Source: Spirogloea muscicola (Eukaryota; Streptophyta; Zygnematophyceae; Spirogloeales; Spirogloeaceae). From it: a stretch of DNA of 36,471 bases. This document shows, piece after piece, positions 20,382 to 30,384 of the stretch. The translations under genes and the position numbers were made by a program. How positions within the stretch are numbered: position 1 is the first letter of the stretch; each line of letters starts with the position of its first letter. Location: NCBI GenBank assembly GCA_009602725.1, contig WELB01000204.1, forward strand, positions 196,483 through 232,953, given 5' to 3'. The notes under the pieces were generated by a model. That model made no database searches, was not told the origin of the DNA, and saw only the letters and a program-made list of their open reading frames with translations.

Positions 20382-22159
20382 TCATGGGCTGCAACTCACA
20401 AGCGCAAGGGGGACGACGGGAGGCTCACAGCTGATCACAGGGAGCGGTGTGTCGCGGACGAGGTAGGAGAACAATCTCAGGGCGCGAGCTGGCTGGTTGA
20501 GGGACACAAAGTGGCCGGCACCGCGCACGGTCACGAACGAGAAGTTGCGTGCATACTCAGTCACGAACCCCGCCGTCTGGTGCCCACAACCCAAGATTGG
20601 GCGGTGCTAGTCAGCTGCCAGCAATGACCCTTATTACTTTCAGGGTCAGTGTAGGTTATGTCAGGGCCATGTCATGAGGCCAAGCATGCTTGATGAAACA
20701 GTAGGGTTGACATTGTAGTGCAACTTGTGCCGGAGCTTATGAGGGCATGCCTTGCCGCCAACGGCCCATGGCCGCCACTTGCTGATGACGGGCATCTGCA
20801 TGGCGTGTATCCATCTCCGGGTGCCAAGGAACGGCACCACTGAGTCCTGGTCACCGCTGTTTACAGGTAGAGCATCCGCATCCATCAAAATCGCAGAAAG
20901 GTGGCATGTGCTGTCAGTTGGTGGGCTTGCAGGACGACGTTGACAATATAGTGACTACGACAGATGCAGATGCGACTCGATCGCACCTGTAGATCAGGAT
21001 CTTGACGCCCTCTGCCATGAGGTGGCGGTACGCAGAGATCATGCTGGCCCTCGTGTCGTCGTCACTGTACACCAGAGACGTGCTGCGATGTGGGATTCAC
21101 AAGGAGAGCACGCTGCAGCTCAGCCACATGAGCTCGATCAGGCGCTGCAGACCCCCTAATCAGGGGCCCCACCTCTGCTTTTGCGGTTCAGGCACCGAAT
21201 TAGCAACTAAATCCAAATAACAAATTAGCAACCAAATGAGCAATCACTCGGCTGCTGGCTGTGTGCGACGTGCCTGCAGGTACTCCAGGGCCCGGGGACG
21301 ACGCCGGAGATGTTGGCATGCAGCGCTTGCTGCACGCTGGGCAGGTTGAGGTAGTAGGCTACCTGCCATCAAAGGCCCTCTGACTTGCGTCATTCTCAGC
21401 ATCGATGGTCTAAGTTTTAAGCTTTAATATGAGTTTCAAACTTCAGGGTTTAGGGTTAGGGTTAGGTTTGAGGTTTAGGGTTATGGTGTAGGGTTTGGTG
21501 TGTGTTGGTGACATGCCACAACTTATAGTAAAGCAGTGAGGCCAGTCAAAGGGCAGCCTCTCTCTGCTTGCAGCCTGGAGACGCTCACCGAGTCAGTGCT
21601 GCACAGCAAGCCCCGCCGCATCTTGGACGCCAGCAGCGCGTGCAGCTGGGAGGAGTGCCGAGCGAGCATGATGAGTACAAGCTGCCCCACAGTCGCTTGC
21701 GGCCTTCTAAAGCCGAAACCCCAAACCCCAATCTCCAATCCTGACCGTAACCACTAAACCCAAGTTCCTAAACCCCAGTGCACCCAATCCATGTTAAATT
21801 GCAAGTCGGGGTTTGTACCGAGGAAGCCATCTGCGCTGACTCGTGGAACTGCGCCGGCTCCGCGCACGTGTCGCCCAGCAGGTTGTACGAGTCGATGCTG
21901 CCCTGACGACCAAGAGATGCAGGTGACGGCGGACCTTCAATAAGATAGCAGCACATGCATGCGTCTCCTGATTTTACTAACAAGACTTCAAAACTGAAAT
22001 CAAATTAACAAGACATGCAGCGAGGACGAAGCCACTGACCATCTCATTGTACATCGCGTAGTCAATATAGTTATAGCACGCCGACATGTTGGCAAACGAG
22101 TCCAAGCCCATTGCTGTTACCGCCATTGTCCAGGAGCCGCCGCCGAGCACCCCCACCTT
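20382..22159 (-). CDS. Serine carboxypeptidase (S10, cathepsin A type), C-terminal half
   Basis: Seven exons join in frame on the minus strand: 22159(approx.)-22040, 21902-21819, 21681-21589, 21362-21274, 21082-20987, 20856-20751, 20606-20382 (TGA). The product includes SIDSYNLLGDTCAEPAQF, then VAYYLNLPSVQQALHANISG with WSTCS, then HLMAEGVKILIYSGDQDSVV (the GDxD motif with the catalytic Asp), RRWIHAMQMPVISKWRPWAV, and TAGFVTEYARNFSF followed by VTVRGAGHFVSLNQP (catalytic His). These match peptidase S10, which removes C-terminal residues in lysosome, vacuole or secretory compartments. The signal peptide and catalytic-Ser exon (GxSYxG) are not found upstream; the sequence instead enters a GA microsatellite with an N and then GH31 exons. 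Introns 21273-21083 and 20750-20607 start with GC rather than GT, and exon phases support both. The start of the first exon is uncertain. Confidence 0.85.
21444..21505 (+). repeat. Telomere-like TTTAGGG tract inside an S10 intron
   Basis: The sequence cagggtttagggttagggtt is followed by aggtttgaggtttagggtta. It contains TTTAGGG and TTAGGG units, degenerate, within the intron between the exons at 21589 and 21362. Confidence 0.7.
21708..21775 (-). repeat. Degenerate CCCTAAA-like tract inside the next S10 intron
   Basis: It reads gccgaaaccccaaaccccaa, then ccactaaacccaagttccta and aaccccag. It is C-rich on the plus strand, so opposite in orientation to 21444-21505, and the small exon 21589-21681 lies between the two. 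Confidence 0.5.
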
Positions 22160-22306
22160 CTCGCCGTAGCAGCGGATAGTTCAACGCAAAATCGCACTGC
22201 CGCAAGAGAGGCCGCCACCACAACTAAGTCAATACACCGACTAATAAATATGCAGCTGTGTCGGGCTCGGCACGAGTGCGTTGACAAGCACCCAGTTGCA
22301 AGCACT

Positions 22307-22340
22307 GAGAGGGAGGGAGAGAAAGGGAGGGAGGGAGGGG

Positions 22341-22399
<59 letters not shown>

Positions 22400-22417
22400 A
22401 GAGAGAGAGAGAGAGAG
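22307..22417 (+). repeat. GA/GGGA microsatellite with adjacent N
   Basis: About 110 nt of gaga interspersed with gggagg units end at an N (22418). It lies between the first visible S10 exon and the last visible GH31 exon. Confidence 0.95.
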
Positions 22418-22780
22418 NTAACGAGGTATCATATCAGGTACATGAGCCCTTAATGGCAAGACATGGCTACCTCTCAAGCCCCTCTACAGCACAGCACAGA
22501 GAATCAGAGAGGTCTCTATATAGGACAACAGATACAGGAGGTCCAATTCACTCATGATCAAACCATCTAAACAAAGTCAAGTGGAAGTCTAATCAGTACT
22601 GAGTTCCCAGAGGCTGTCTCCCTTGAAATTGCTAGAGTGCACTATGTCCACTTCAAGTGCCATCAATGATAACTTGTTTGACTTGTATGAAGTCATGTGG
22701 CCATGAATCAATTGCCTTGGCAAGAGTTATGATGTTTACTGTACCAGGTTTTGCCTACCCGAGTGCAGGTCTCTGCTCAC

Positions 22781-25486
22781 CTGCGGCCCTGCAGACCCAT
22801 TCTGCACAAGGTAACCATTCACCGCCGCCTCCTCATAATTGGCAGACGGGCCAGTGTCGATTCCGTGCATGTCCTGGCGGTTCTCTTTATTGACAAATGG
22901 GGTAAGCCAGAAGATGTTGTAAAAGCTGCACATTTGGTGTACAGAACAGCAACTCTTCAATCAGTTGGGCAGTGATAGAGGTGCCATACAGCACCTTTGT
23001 TAATATACATAAGAGAGCCTTGACGAGGCGTCTAGGCAGGGTCTGTACCCGAGTTGCTTGAGGCGCTTGAACATGGCCTCGGGGTTGGTAAACTGGTCCC
23101 GGTTGAGCACAAAGTCGTTGTAACCTGTCGCCCAGGGGCTGTCAATGAGGATCACAGACGCTGGAATTCCATGCTTTCTAGAGAGCTCCGCATCTTCGAT
23201 CACCTGAGGACCCATGAGTGAATGACTAATAAGAAAGATCGATTGAGAATGGTTGGACTTCGATTTGGCTTGTGCAAGTAATGTAATGTGCTAGCTTAGT
23301 TACTGGATCAGGCAAGGCATGAGCTGTCTGAGAAGAGGTGCTTGCCTCCGAGCAATTGAAATGCACGTCACGGCCCTTCCACGGGGCAAAGGTCCAGGCC
23401 GGCGGGACATCCGGGCGGCCCGCGAGCCGCGTGAACTCAGCCAGTACATCTAACAGCTGCGGCCCGCCAATGAAGACAATGCGCAGCGCGTCTGTCACAG
23501 TGTATCGCACGACCTGCAACTCAAGTCCGCCTTCATGTGTCAGGAAAACTGTCAGGTCAAGGAAAGTGACAGTTAAGAATCTCATTTCAGCACTTCTGCT
23601 TCTGATGTTCTTCTGAACCGCAACTGTTGACCAGTTACGATCTTGCAGCCTTATAACACCTCCGCTACTGCATAAGGCAGAGACTCTTGCAGGCACAGGG
23701 TTTCCGAGGGAAGGCAGTAAGGCTTAAGGAGTAAGGGTGTACAAGACAGTCCGGGTCATCCTGGTGGTTTAAGTCAAAAATCCCAGGTGCATAACTGTCA
23801 ACCCAGACTCCAAATCCATGGCTGCTCATCACAAAAGGCACCGGCTTGTACGATTTCTCCGCCTGCATGGCAGTAAAATCAGAGACTAAGTGCATGCATT
23901 CTCTGACCCTGAGAGACCTTCTGCCAGCCTGGACCTGGTTACCAACCTTACCAGTGACCTTGAATCCTAAAGGTCAACATCAGTCAAGCCCATTGGAAGG
24001 CTTTAACAGCAGCTACTCACTGCATTGCCCTTCTTTTGGTCGTCGCTATACATGGGCAGCCGATTGCCATGTTGGTCCACGGCGTTGAATCTTTCGCCGC
24101 CCCCGTACCATGACGAGTAACCAGTATTGATACTGAGTACAAAATTTACACCGGCGGTGTGTGCTTCCGGGTCTTGTATAGTCCACGTTACAGCAACGGC
24201 TTTCGTGCCCACCTCCTCAAGGGACACCATCAGTCCTAGCTGTGGCGCGCCTGCAGCAATAGATCCACAGGGAGGTCATTGCTAATCTGCAAGCCTTTTA
24301 AGGCTCTATTAGTAGGGTATAAGCTTCAGATAAGACTAGATACCATCTACTAGAGGGATTCTCAAGGTAAAGACGTGTGAAACCAGCACGTGCTGGGGTC
24401 ACGTGCAACCATCTGTCTGTCTTACAAGTGCAGCAAGAGCGCAAGAGAGTATGATTGACACTCAGGAGGCTGCATTGAGTCAAGAGAAATGTATGCTGGA
24501 CTTCTGGACCACACCAGTACTAGGGGCTCCTCAGTGCTACATTGTGAGGGTTTGTGTTGCAGGGCTTTGGTCTTGACATTCAAAATGTGCAACTCTGCTC
24601 GCTCAGCTTACAGTCACACAGAGCATGCATGGGTACAAGCATTGGCAACAGGGGGAGGCTATAGACTGAGAGGATGGCTAAGTGTGGACATTCCCCTGTA
24701 CCTAAGTCCATAGCGTCCGCATCTTGAGACCAGCTGGCTATCGGCGGCCAGCTTGTCCGAAGTTGGAGGCCTGCAACTGAGAAGCCGTCGACGACGAGCG
24801 GCAGAATGGGGATCACGCCGCCAGAGCCATCAGTGTCGTGGTATGAGAAGACGCTGTGGCCGTCCTCCTCAAACGCGAACTTCATTCTGTGCACCCATTG
24901 CAGCAAGGACGTCTTAGCGGTGTCGCTATGAGGACCCCTGAGCTTCCGAAGGTCGCCCAGGCCCTAGACGCTCAGAATAACCCAACCCAATTCTGAACTA
25001 TCATAACTATATACTATTGTTGTTGATATTACCATCATAAGTTACCTCCATGGTGTACCACCCTTTCTCGAGGAGCTACCTTAGCAACCCGAAAGCAAAG
25101 TCAGAGATGCACTACGCAGGTCTGACTTGCTGTAGACTTGCGAGGGGGCTTCCAAGTAGGATAGGAACAAACCCACTTGACCAAAGCCACCAATTATGCA
25201 GGCATAACCCCAAAAAGACATCTTCGAGAAAGCATGAGCAGTATTGTATACATTGTACACATCAAACAGAGCCAGCAGCATTGGGGTCGTGGAGGGTTGA
25301 GCCTGCTTGCCTGGAGTTGCCAATCTCAAGCGTGCGCTTCGGCCGCAGCACCGAGTACGCTGTCCATGCCAGCAGGGCGAGCACGGCGGGCACCGCCAGC
25401 GCCTGCCACGGCGGCCTCCAGGGGCCTCGGCCGCGCCGGCGGCTGGGAGTGGTCGCTCCAAGGCCTGGCTGCCCCGGCAACGGCAT
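22781..25486 (-). CDS. Glycoside hydrolase family 31, N-terminal half, type II membrane anchor
   Basis: Exons on the minus strand: 25486-about 25311 (MPLPGQPG, basic RRRGRGPWRPPW, then membrane segment ALAVPAVLALLAWTAYSVL); about 25075-25046 (LLEKGWYTME); 24963-24702 (GLGDLRKLRG to SWSQDADAMDL); 24250-24021 (GAPQLGLMVSLEE, NTGYSSWYGGGERFNAVDQH, QKKGNA); 23862-about 23748 (EKSYKPVPFVMSSHGFGVWV); 23530-23346 (GRPDVPPAWTFAPWKGRDVH); 23203-23049 (RKHGIPASVILIDSPWATGY, NDFVLNRDQF); 22925-22781 (FYNIFWLTPFVNKENRQD). This order is GH31, the family of alpha-glucosidases and alpha-xylosidases. The catalytic Asp region and the rest of the barrel, expected next, are absent. The arginine-rich N-terminus followed by a membrane helix suggests a lumenal or extracellular domain. 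Intron 23345-23204 is GC-AG, proven by phase. The link from exon 1 to exon 2 and the 3' end of the fifth exon are unresolved. The substrate cannot be named. Confidence 0.85.
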
Positions 25487-26312
25487 CTCCAAGCCTGAAC
25501 CCTGTGCCTCTCAACCCAAAACCCTAACCTCTAAACCCTATACCCTCAATGTTGCGGCTGCTCTAACAGCGGTAGCTACGACAATCGTGCACTGCGCCGC
25601 CAGCAGCAGCAGCGACGTAACCAGGAGCGCGCTGCCTTAGTATCGAACCCCAGCACCCTTACCCTAAGCCCCGATCCCTATCTTTGATCTCCCAGCGGTT
25701 TCCGTCCAGGCTGCGAGTGCTCCACGACGCAGCCACCGGCGCTCATCGCGGCGGCGGCGCTGACTCAAGCCTGCGCAGGAATCCTCTAGGCCTCGCATTG
25801 CCGTAGCTCCGGCGGTCGACAGCCGGCGCGGCACTTGGGCTAGTCGCAGCTGCGACGTATGGTCTGCGCTCCCACAGTGCAATCGAGAGTCTCTGTGCGG
25901 ACCTCGATGATCAGAGTGCGCAGTAAATGAAAATGAAGATTACGGCTGCTGATTTCTTATGAGCGGCTGGAAAGGCCAGCCAGTAGGGAATTGGATGGGA
26001 GTACATTCTTAGTTAAAATGATGTGATTTGGAAATAAATAAAATGGCAATAAAAGATGAAATGGGAGGCAGCTAGGGGTCCCGCAGTGGACGTTGAGACG
26101 ATGTTAAGGTAGGGTGACGCTGGCGCTGACGCTGCGGCTGACGCTCGCTGCGGGGGGGGGGGGGTTTTTTTTTTTTTTTTTTGGCCCTGACGCTGACTGC
26201 GCCCCCTGCCGTCTGGCCCCCATAGATCATCGCGCACATCGGACGGCTGCAGACGAGGAGGGAGGTGGCAGCCCAAGACGCCCCGTCCACCTCCCTCCAC
26301 TCCCCCCCGGGT
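25487..26312. other. Intergenic; telomere-like and homopolymer tracts
   Basis: Just upstream of the GH31 start are caacccaaaaccctaacctc and taaaccctataccctc (25517-25548). At 26150-26182 a run of G passes directly into a run of T. A GGCTG block (gcggctggaaaggccagcca) is at 25973. No gene was recognised. GH31 promoter elements cannot be picked out. Confidence 0.5.
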
Positions 26313-27887
26313 TCAGGGTCTAAGGTCGCCGGTCATCCGCCGCGTCTGCCGGGCGTCCCTCCCGCCGCCGCCGGTGCCGCCGCCGCCGCCGCCGCCGCCG
26401 TCAAAGCCGCCGGCGCCGGGCCGGAGGTCCTCGATGGGCCGCAGGTCGGGGGTGAGCGACTCCAGCCGCCGCAGCAGGCCGGCGAGGGTGAGGTTGTCGC
26501 GGTCAACCGGCGCGCCGGCGCCGTCGCGCGTGGTCTGCTGGAGGATGACGGCGAGGAACTCCGGCTGCACGTAGGCCTGGAGATTCATGGGGTCGATGCG
26601 CGAGTGCCCGAGCCACATCGCCACGGCGGGGCTCACCACCCCGTCGTAGTCGCGGGCCCCCGCGGCCAGGATCCTCCAGGCCTCGATGGAGAGCGCGCCG
26701 CCCTTGCGGGCGCTCTGCAGCGAGTACATGGCCGCCTCGGCCTCGTTCGCGGCGCCGCCGACGTGCAGCACCAGCTGCCGCCAGCGGTCCCGGGCCGCGT
26801 CGGGCGGCATCTGCGCGCGGGCGGGGGGCGGCGGCGTGAGCGGGCGGGCCTGCTGCGTGGCGGGGCGCGAGCTGGGGAGAAGGTGGGAGGCGGTCGCGCA
26901 CTCACCGGGTCCGTGCGGACGGGCCGGCCGCGGCGGTCTAAGCGCGGGACGATGAAATACTCGCCAAAGGTGGGGTTCACGACCAGGCTGCGGTTCTCGA
27001 TGCAGCGCGCAGAGTCGCCGCCTTGCCAGACCCCCCACTCGGTCAGCAGCGCGAGGACCCAGTAGGTGCAGCAGAGGCCGCAGGGCCGGATCTCCGGGAA
27101 GCGGACCGGCACCACCGCCGCCTGGTTGTGCGCGTCGCGCTTGGGGTCGTGTATGCGGACCGTCATCTCGACCACGGGCGGCTCCCGGTGCTGGCCACGC
27201 TCGCCGCTGATCGCCCCGGGCTTGACGTGGAAGGTGAAGGTTTTGAGCTGCAGGTGTGCCACGCAGCCCGGCCGCATGGCGGCGCCGAACGCGAGCAGCA
27301 CGAGTATGGCGTCGCACACGCCCCGCACATTGCGGGGGTCGCACGCGGCGACCATCCGCACGATCAAGGGCGCCGTCGCCGGGCAGCATCCGGAAGGGCC
27401 GGTCGCACCTGTACAACCTGTCCAGCCTCTTGGCCTCCCGCTTGGCCGCCGCCGCCAGGTCCCGCATGGGCCCCACCACCACCTGGACGCCGGGGGCGGC
27501 GCGCTCCGCTGCGTCGTGCAGGTAGCCCAGCGCGGCGTACATGCACTTCTGGCAGTATGTGTACGTGTAGCCCTTGCCGCCCTTGCCGCCCGGCTCCTCG
27601 GGCATCCTCAGCCACCACATCCAAGTCAAAAATTGGATGGTGTGGACGGGGAAGACGCGGCCGGCAGGCCGGCGGAAGGCCTCCCGCACGTCGTCGACGT
27701 CCAGCTGCAGGCGCGCCGCCAGCTTCTCGGCCCAGTCCGACGGCCTCTCCTGCCCCTGCCCGGCCGACGCCTGCACCCAGGCCCCCGCGGTCATGAAGAC
27801 CCGGAGGAGCCGGAACGCCTGGAGCTGGCGGTCCGCCCGCACCAGCTCGGTGTCGGCCAGCAGCGCCGCGGCCCGGACGTTCCACTC
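26313..27887 (-). pseudogene. Tyrosine recombinase-like (Crypton/DIRS-type) gene, frameshifted
   Basis: The first readable exon starts near 27887 after a pyrimidine-rich tactgag acceptor (EWNVRAAALLADTELVRADR), so further 5' exons are likely. Its helical region (VHTIQFLTWMWWLRMPEE, TYTYCQKCMYAALGYLHDAA) resembles the core-binding part of phage-integrase enzymes. Near 27370 the frame shifts by one base, with no splice sites to explain it: PFRMLPGDG continues as LIVRMVAACDPRN. Next comes LLAFGAAMRPGCVAHLQL, with the box I arginine codon at 27271-27273. Intron 26905-26811 (gtgagt/gcgcag, phase 0) joins RTDP to MPPDAARDRW. The last exon has MWLGHSRIDPMNLQAYVQPE, the GH motif and candidate nucleophile Tyr at 26571-26573, then a glycine run and TGA at 26313. 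A canonical HxxR is not obvious. By family such enzymes cut and join DNA through a 3'-phosphotyrosine. The shift may be decay or a consensus error. Confidence 0.6.
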
Positions 27888-28366
27888 CTCAGTACTCGGT
27901 GGAATTAAGAAAGTGAGAAGTTGCATTGTGTACATGTGGCGGCCATTGGTCAGAAACGTTCCACCGTGGCACAGTCGGTCAAGATTCTTTCTGAAGCCGG
28001 TGCTTCAGATCATTTTGTTGTCGTAAGCGCTACTGCGTCTGATCGGGCTCCGTTGCGGATCTCGGCACCTTACTTGGGATGTGCTGTGGGAGAGTATTCT
28101 AGAGACGATGGTATGCACACTCGTGGCCCGTTGGCCGAGTGATGGACGACGTGTTCTCTGCGGGGACGGTGGCTGGGAGAGGCCAGCCTCAAGGGCAGCG
28201 GTGTGGACAGCTTGGGCCAAGGGCACCAGTGGACGTCGCTGATGTGGAAGCAAGGGCAGCCGCAGGCACGCTCCCAAGCGCAGGGCTCCACTCGATCAGG
28301 TACTGCTACTTCCGTGCACCCCACACCGCAAGAAACCAGCAACTTTGCTAGGGCCTCAGTTCCACC
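27888..28366. other. No gene recognised; possible upstream exons or intron of the recombinase
   Basis: The minus strand has a pyrimidine tract just before 27887, consistent with an intron end. A GGCTG block (ggtggctgggagaggccagc) is at about 28168. Nothing else could be identified. Confidence 0.35.
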
Positions 28367-30332
28367 TCAATGATAGTGGTGAAAGCCTTGTACACTTCGA
28401 TGGACACGATATGTAGTACAGATCGTCTCGATGTGATGGAGATCACAACCACCCCAATCGAGTCCCCAGTCTCCATCTACAGTTTCTAGGTGCACTACTT
28501 CGTATACATTGCCTCGGAGAATGCGGAATCCGTTTGCCAAGCTGTCTATCAAACCTGAAGAAAGCGCAGAGCAGCCCCGGAGGATTCTGATGTAACAAAG
28601 TTCGGGGCACCAAGAGAGGAGGCCGAGGAATATCTCCCATTCCACGGTGTGGCAATCTCTCAAGCGCACCTCTTGCAGAAGCGGGGACGCCTTTGCTATT
28701 GCAGCCAGGTCTTGCCAATGCACTCTCCAGCAGATCAGAGTTCTCAGGGCCCCCAGTGGAGGACAGGTCCATGCGAGGTGCTTCCGACGATACCGGGAAA
28801 AGGGCCCAACTCTGAGGGTCACCAACCTGCTGCATCCCGCCAGTGATGAAGCCAAGATTCCGCTCCCCCCGTGTGACTCGATGGTTACCAGTGAAGTCAG
28901 CTTGGGGCACCACGCACCACATCTCCAGAAGTCATCCTCTGGCTCCGTGTACAACGATCGACACTCCAGGGAGCGAAGAGAGAGCGTGGCGGGTAGCGCC
29001 TGTGCTTCACCGATCATCCCGCAGTCCTCCAACCTCACTCTCTCCAATCGGGGGGCGTTGGTCAAGAATGCCATGAAGGATGGGATTCTCAACTCAACTT
29101 CCATCATTGTCAGTTTCACAAGAGCTGGCATAGGCGGACAGTCCACCAAGGGGTCGGGCTTGCCGAAATGGGGATGTGGTGTGTGCACATGAAGTTCGCG
29201 CAATGGTACGCAGCTCGAAGACAGGATAGCCATGGCAGCAGAGGCGACACCCGCATCATCTGGGAGGTAGAGCTCCAGTGCTTCCAGCCTTGACAGATCA
29301 AAAGTTGCAGTCTGCGAGGGGTGCAGCCAATGGCAGCTCCAGCGCTGTTGACAATGCAGCCTCCGCACCTCTGGGCACGTCGTCAGGATCTCACGAGCAC
29401 ATCGTACAGAGAGGTTGGGGCAATTATGCACGCCAAAATCTTCCAGCAGCGGGCACCCGACGGCCAACGGCCTCATTCCGCTGTCCGTGATGCTGGGGCA
29501 GTCTCGGATGTGGAGTTTCCGAAGGTGGGGCAGGATTTTGGAAATCGATTCCAAGCCAACATCTGTGATGCCAGCAGACCCGTGTCTCTTCTCGTCGGAG
29601 AGCCCCAGCTCGAGTCCTGTCAGGTGTCGGCAGGCAGCAGCAATGACGTGTATGTCTGCATCTGCTCGAGACGAGAGGACAGCAAGTCAGCACTCGGGTG
29701 GACTGCGACCGCATGAGAAACAGGGCTGGTCCCGACGTATTTGTGCGTGGAAGCAGTGGAAGCATGCAGCGAGCACTGGACGACATATAACGGCATGGGG
29801 ACATTACCAGCAGCTCGGGAGTAGTCCACTGCGAGGCTCTCGAGTGCCGTGAAGCCAGCAAGGTCAGCTGCGAGCAGGTCGAGACGCGTGCCATGTAACG
29901 TGAGCGCTCGCACCACATTGCTGAGCATGCTCAGGGACTCAAGGATGCGCCGGAGGTCCACAGCGTCAACCTCGTCCTCGTGTGGAAGAGACCACACCAG
30001 ACTGACTCGCAAGTCGGTAAGCGTCGTGATAGCCGACAGGAGGCTGAGGCCGTTGGCGTGGCGGTGGCCTCGCACGAAGCCGAAGTCGAGGCTGAGGCGC
30101 GTCAGAGCAGGAAAGGCGGCGACCAGCGCGCACCTCCGGCTCCCCCCACCGCCAGGGGGGGCCGTGACCACCACCCCGGGTCCGCAGCGAGACCTCCGTG
30201 ACGGCGGCTCGGGCGAGGCGGCGCCACCGGCGGCACACTCGCACGATGGCGGCCCAAGCCGGCGGGGGCTGGTGGCCTGGCGGCGGCCCGCTCTAGCACC
30301 GCGGAGAGGCACGCGCCCGGTAGGTCGTCCAT
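28367..30332 (-). CDS. F-box/LRR protein 5, exon 1 with frame breaks
   Basis: The ATG is at 30332-30330. The F-box reads MDDLPGACLSAVLERAAARP in the first frame and PAWAAIVRVCRRWRRLARAA in another, with a C-rich run between them. A second shift at a run of C and G precedes CALVAAFPALTRLSLDFGFV. From there exon 1 is open to 29808 (FTALESLAVDYSRAA). The intron is 29807-29662 (gtaatg/gagcag) and exon 2 is 29661-28367. The phase-1 join G|AT reads RAA|DADIHVIAAACRHLTGL, the same position and phase as in the other four genes. Exon 2 is an intact LRR block (LPHLRKLHIRDCPSITDSG, CPLLEDFGVHNCPNLSVRC, CPELCYIRILRGCSALSSG) ending RVHRSVQGFHHYH. By family it would be a substrate receptor of an SCF ubiquitin ligase. 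Both breaks sit at homopolymers, so they may be sequence errors; otherwise it is a pseudogene. Confidence 0.75.
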
Positions 30333-30384
30333 GGCGGCGGCCTTCGGGGGCGGACAGCGGGCTCGGCCTTGGGGGCCGATCCCA

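Noticed and set aside
25079-25310. GC donor at 25310 joining GH31 exon 1 directly to an exon starting at 25079
   Set aside because: The phase gives an immediate TAG, so the join cannot be as drawn. An unseen small exon or another donor is needed.
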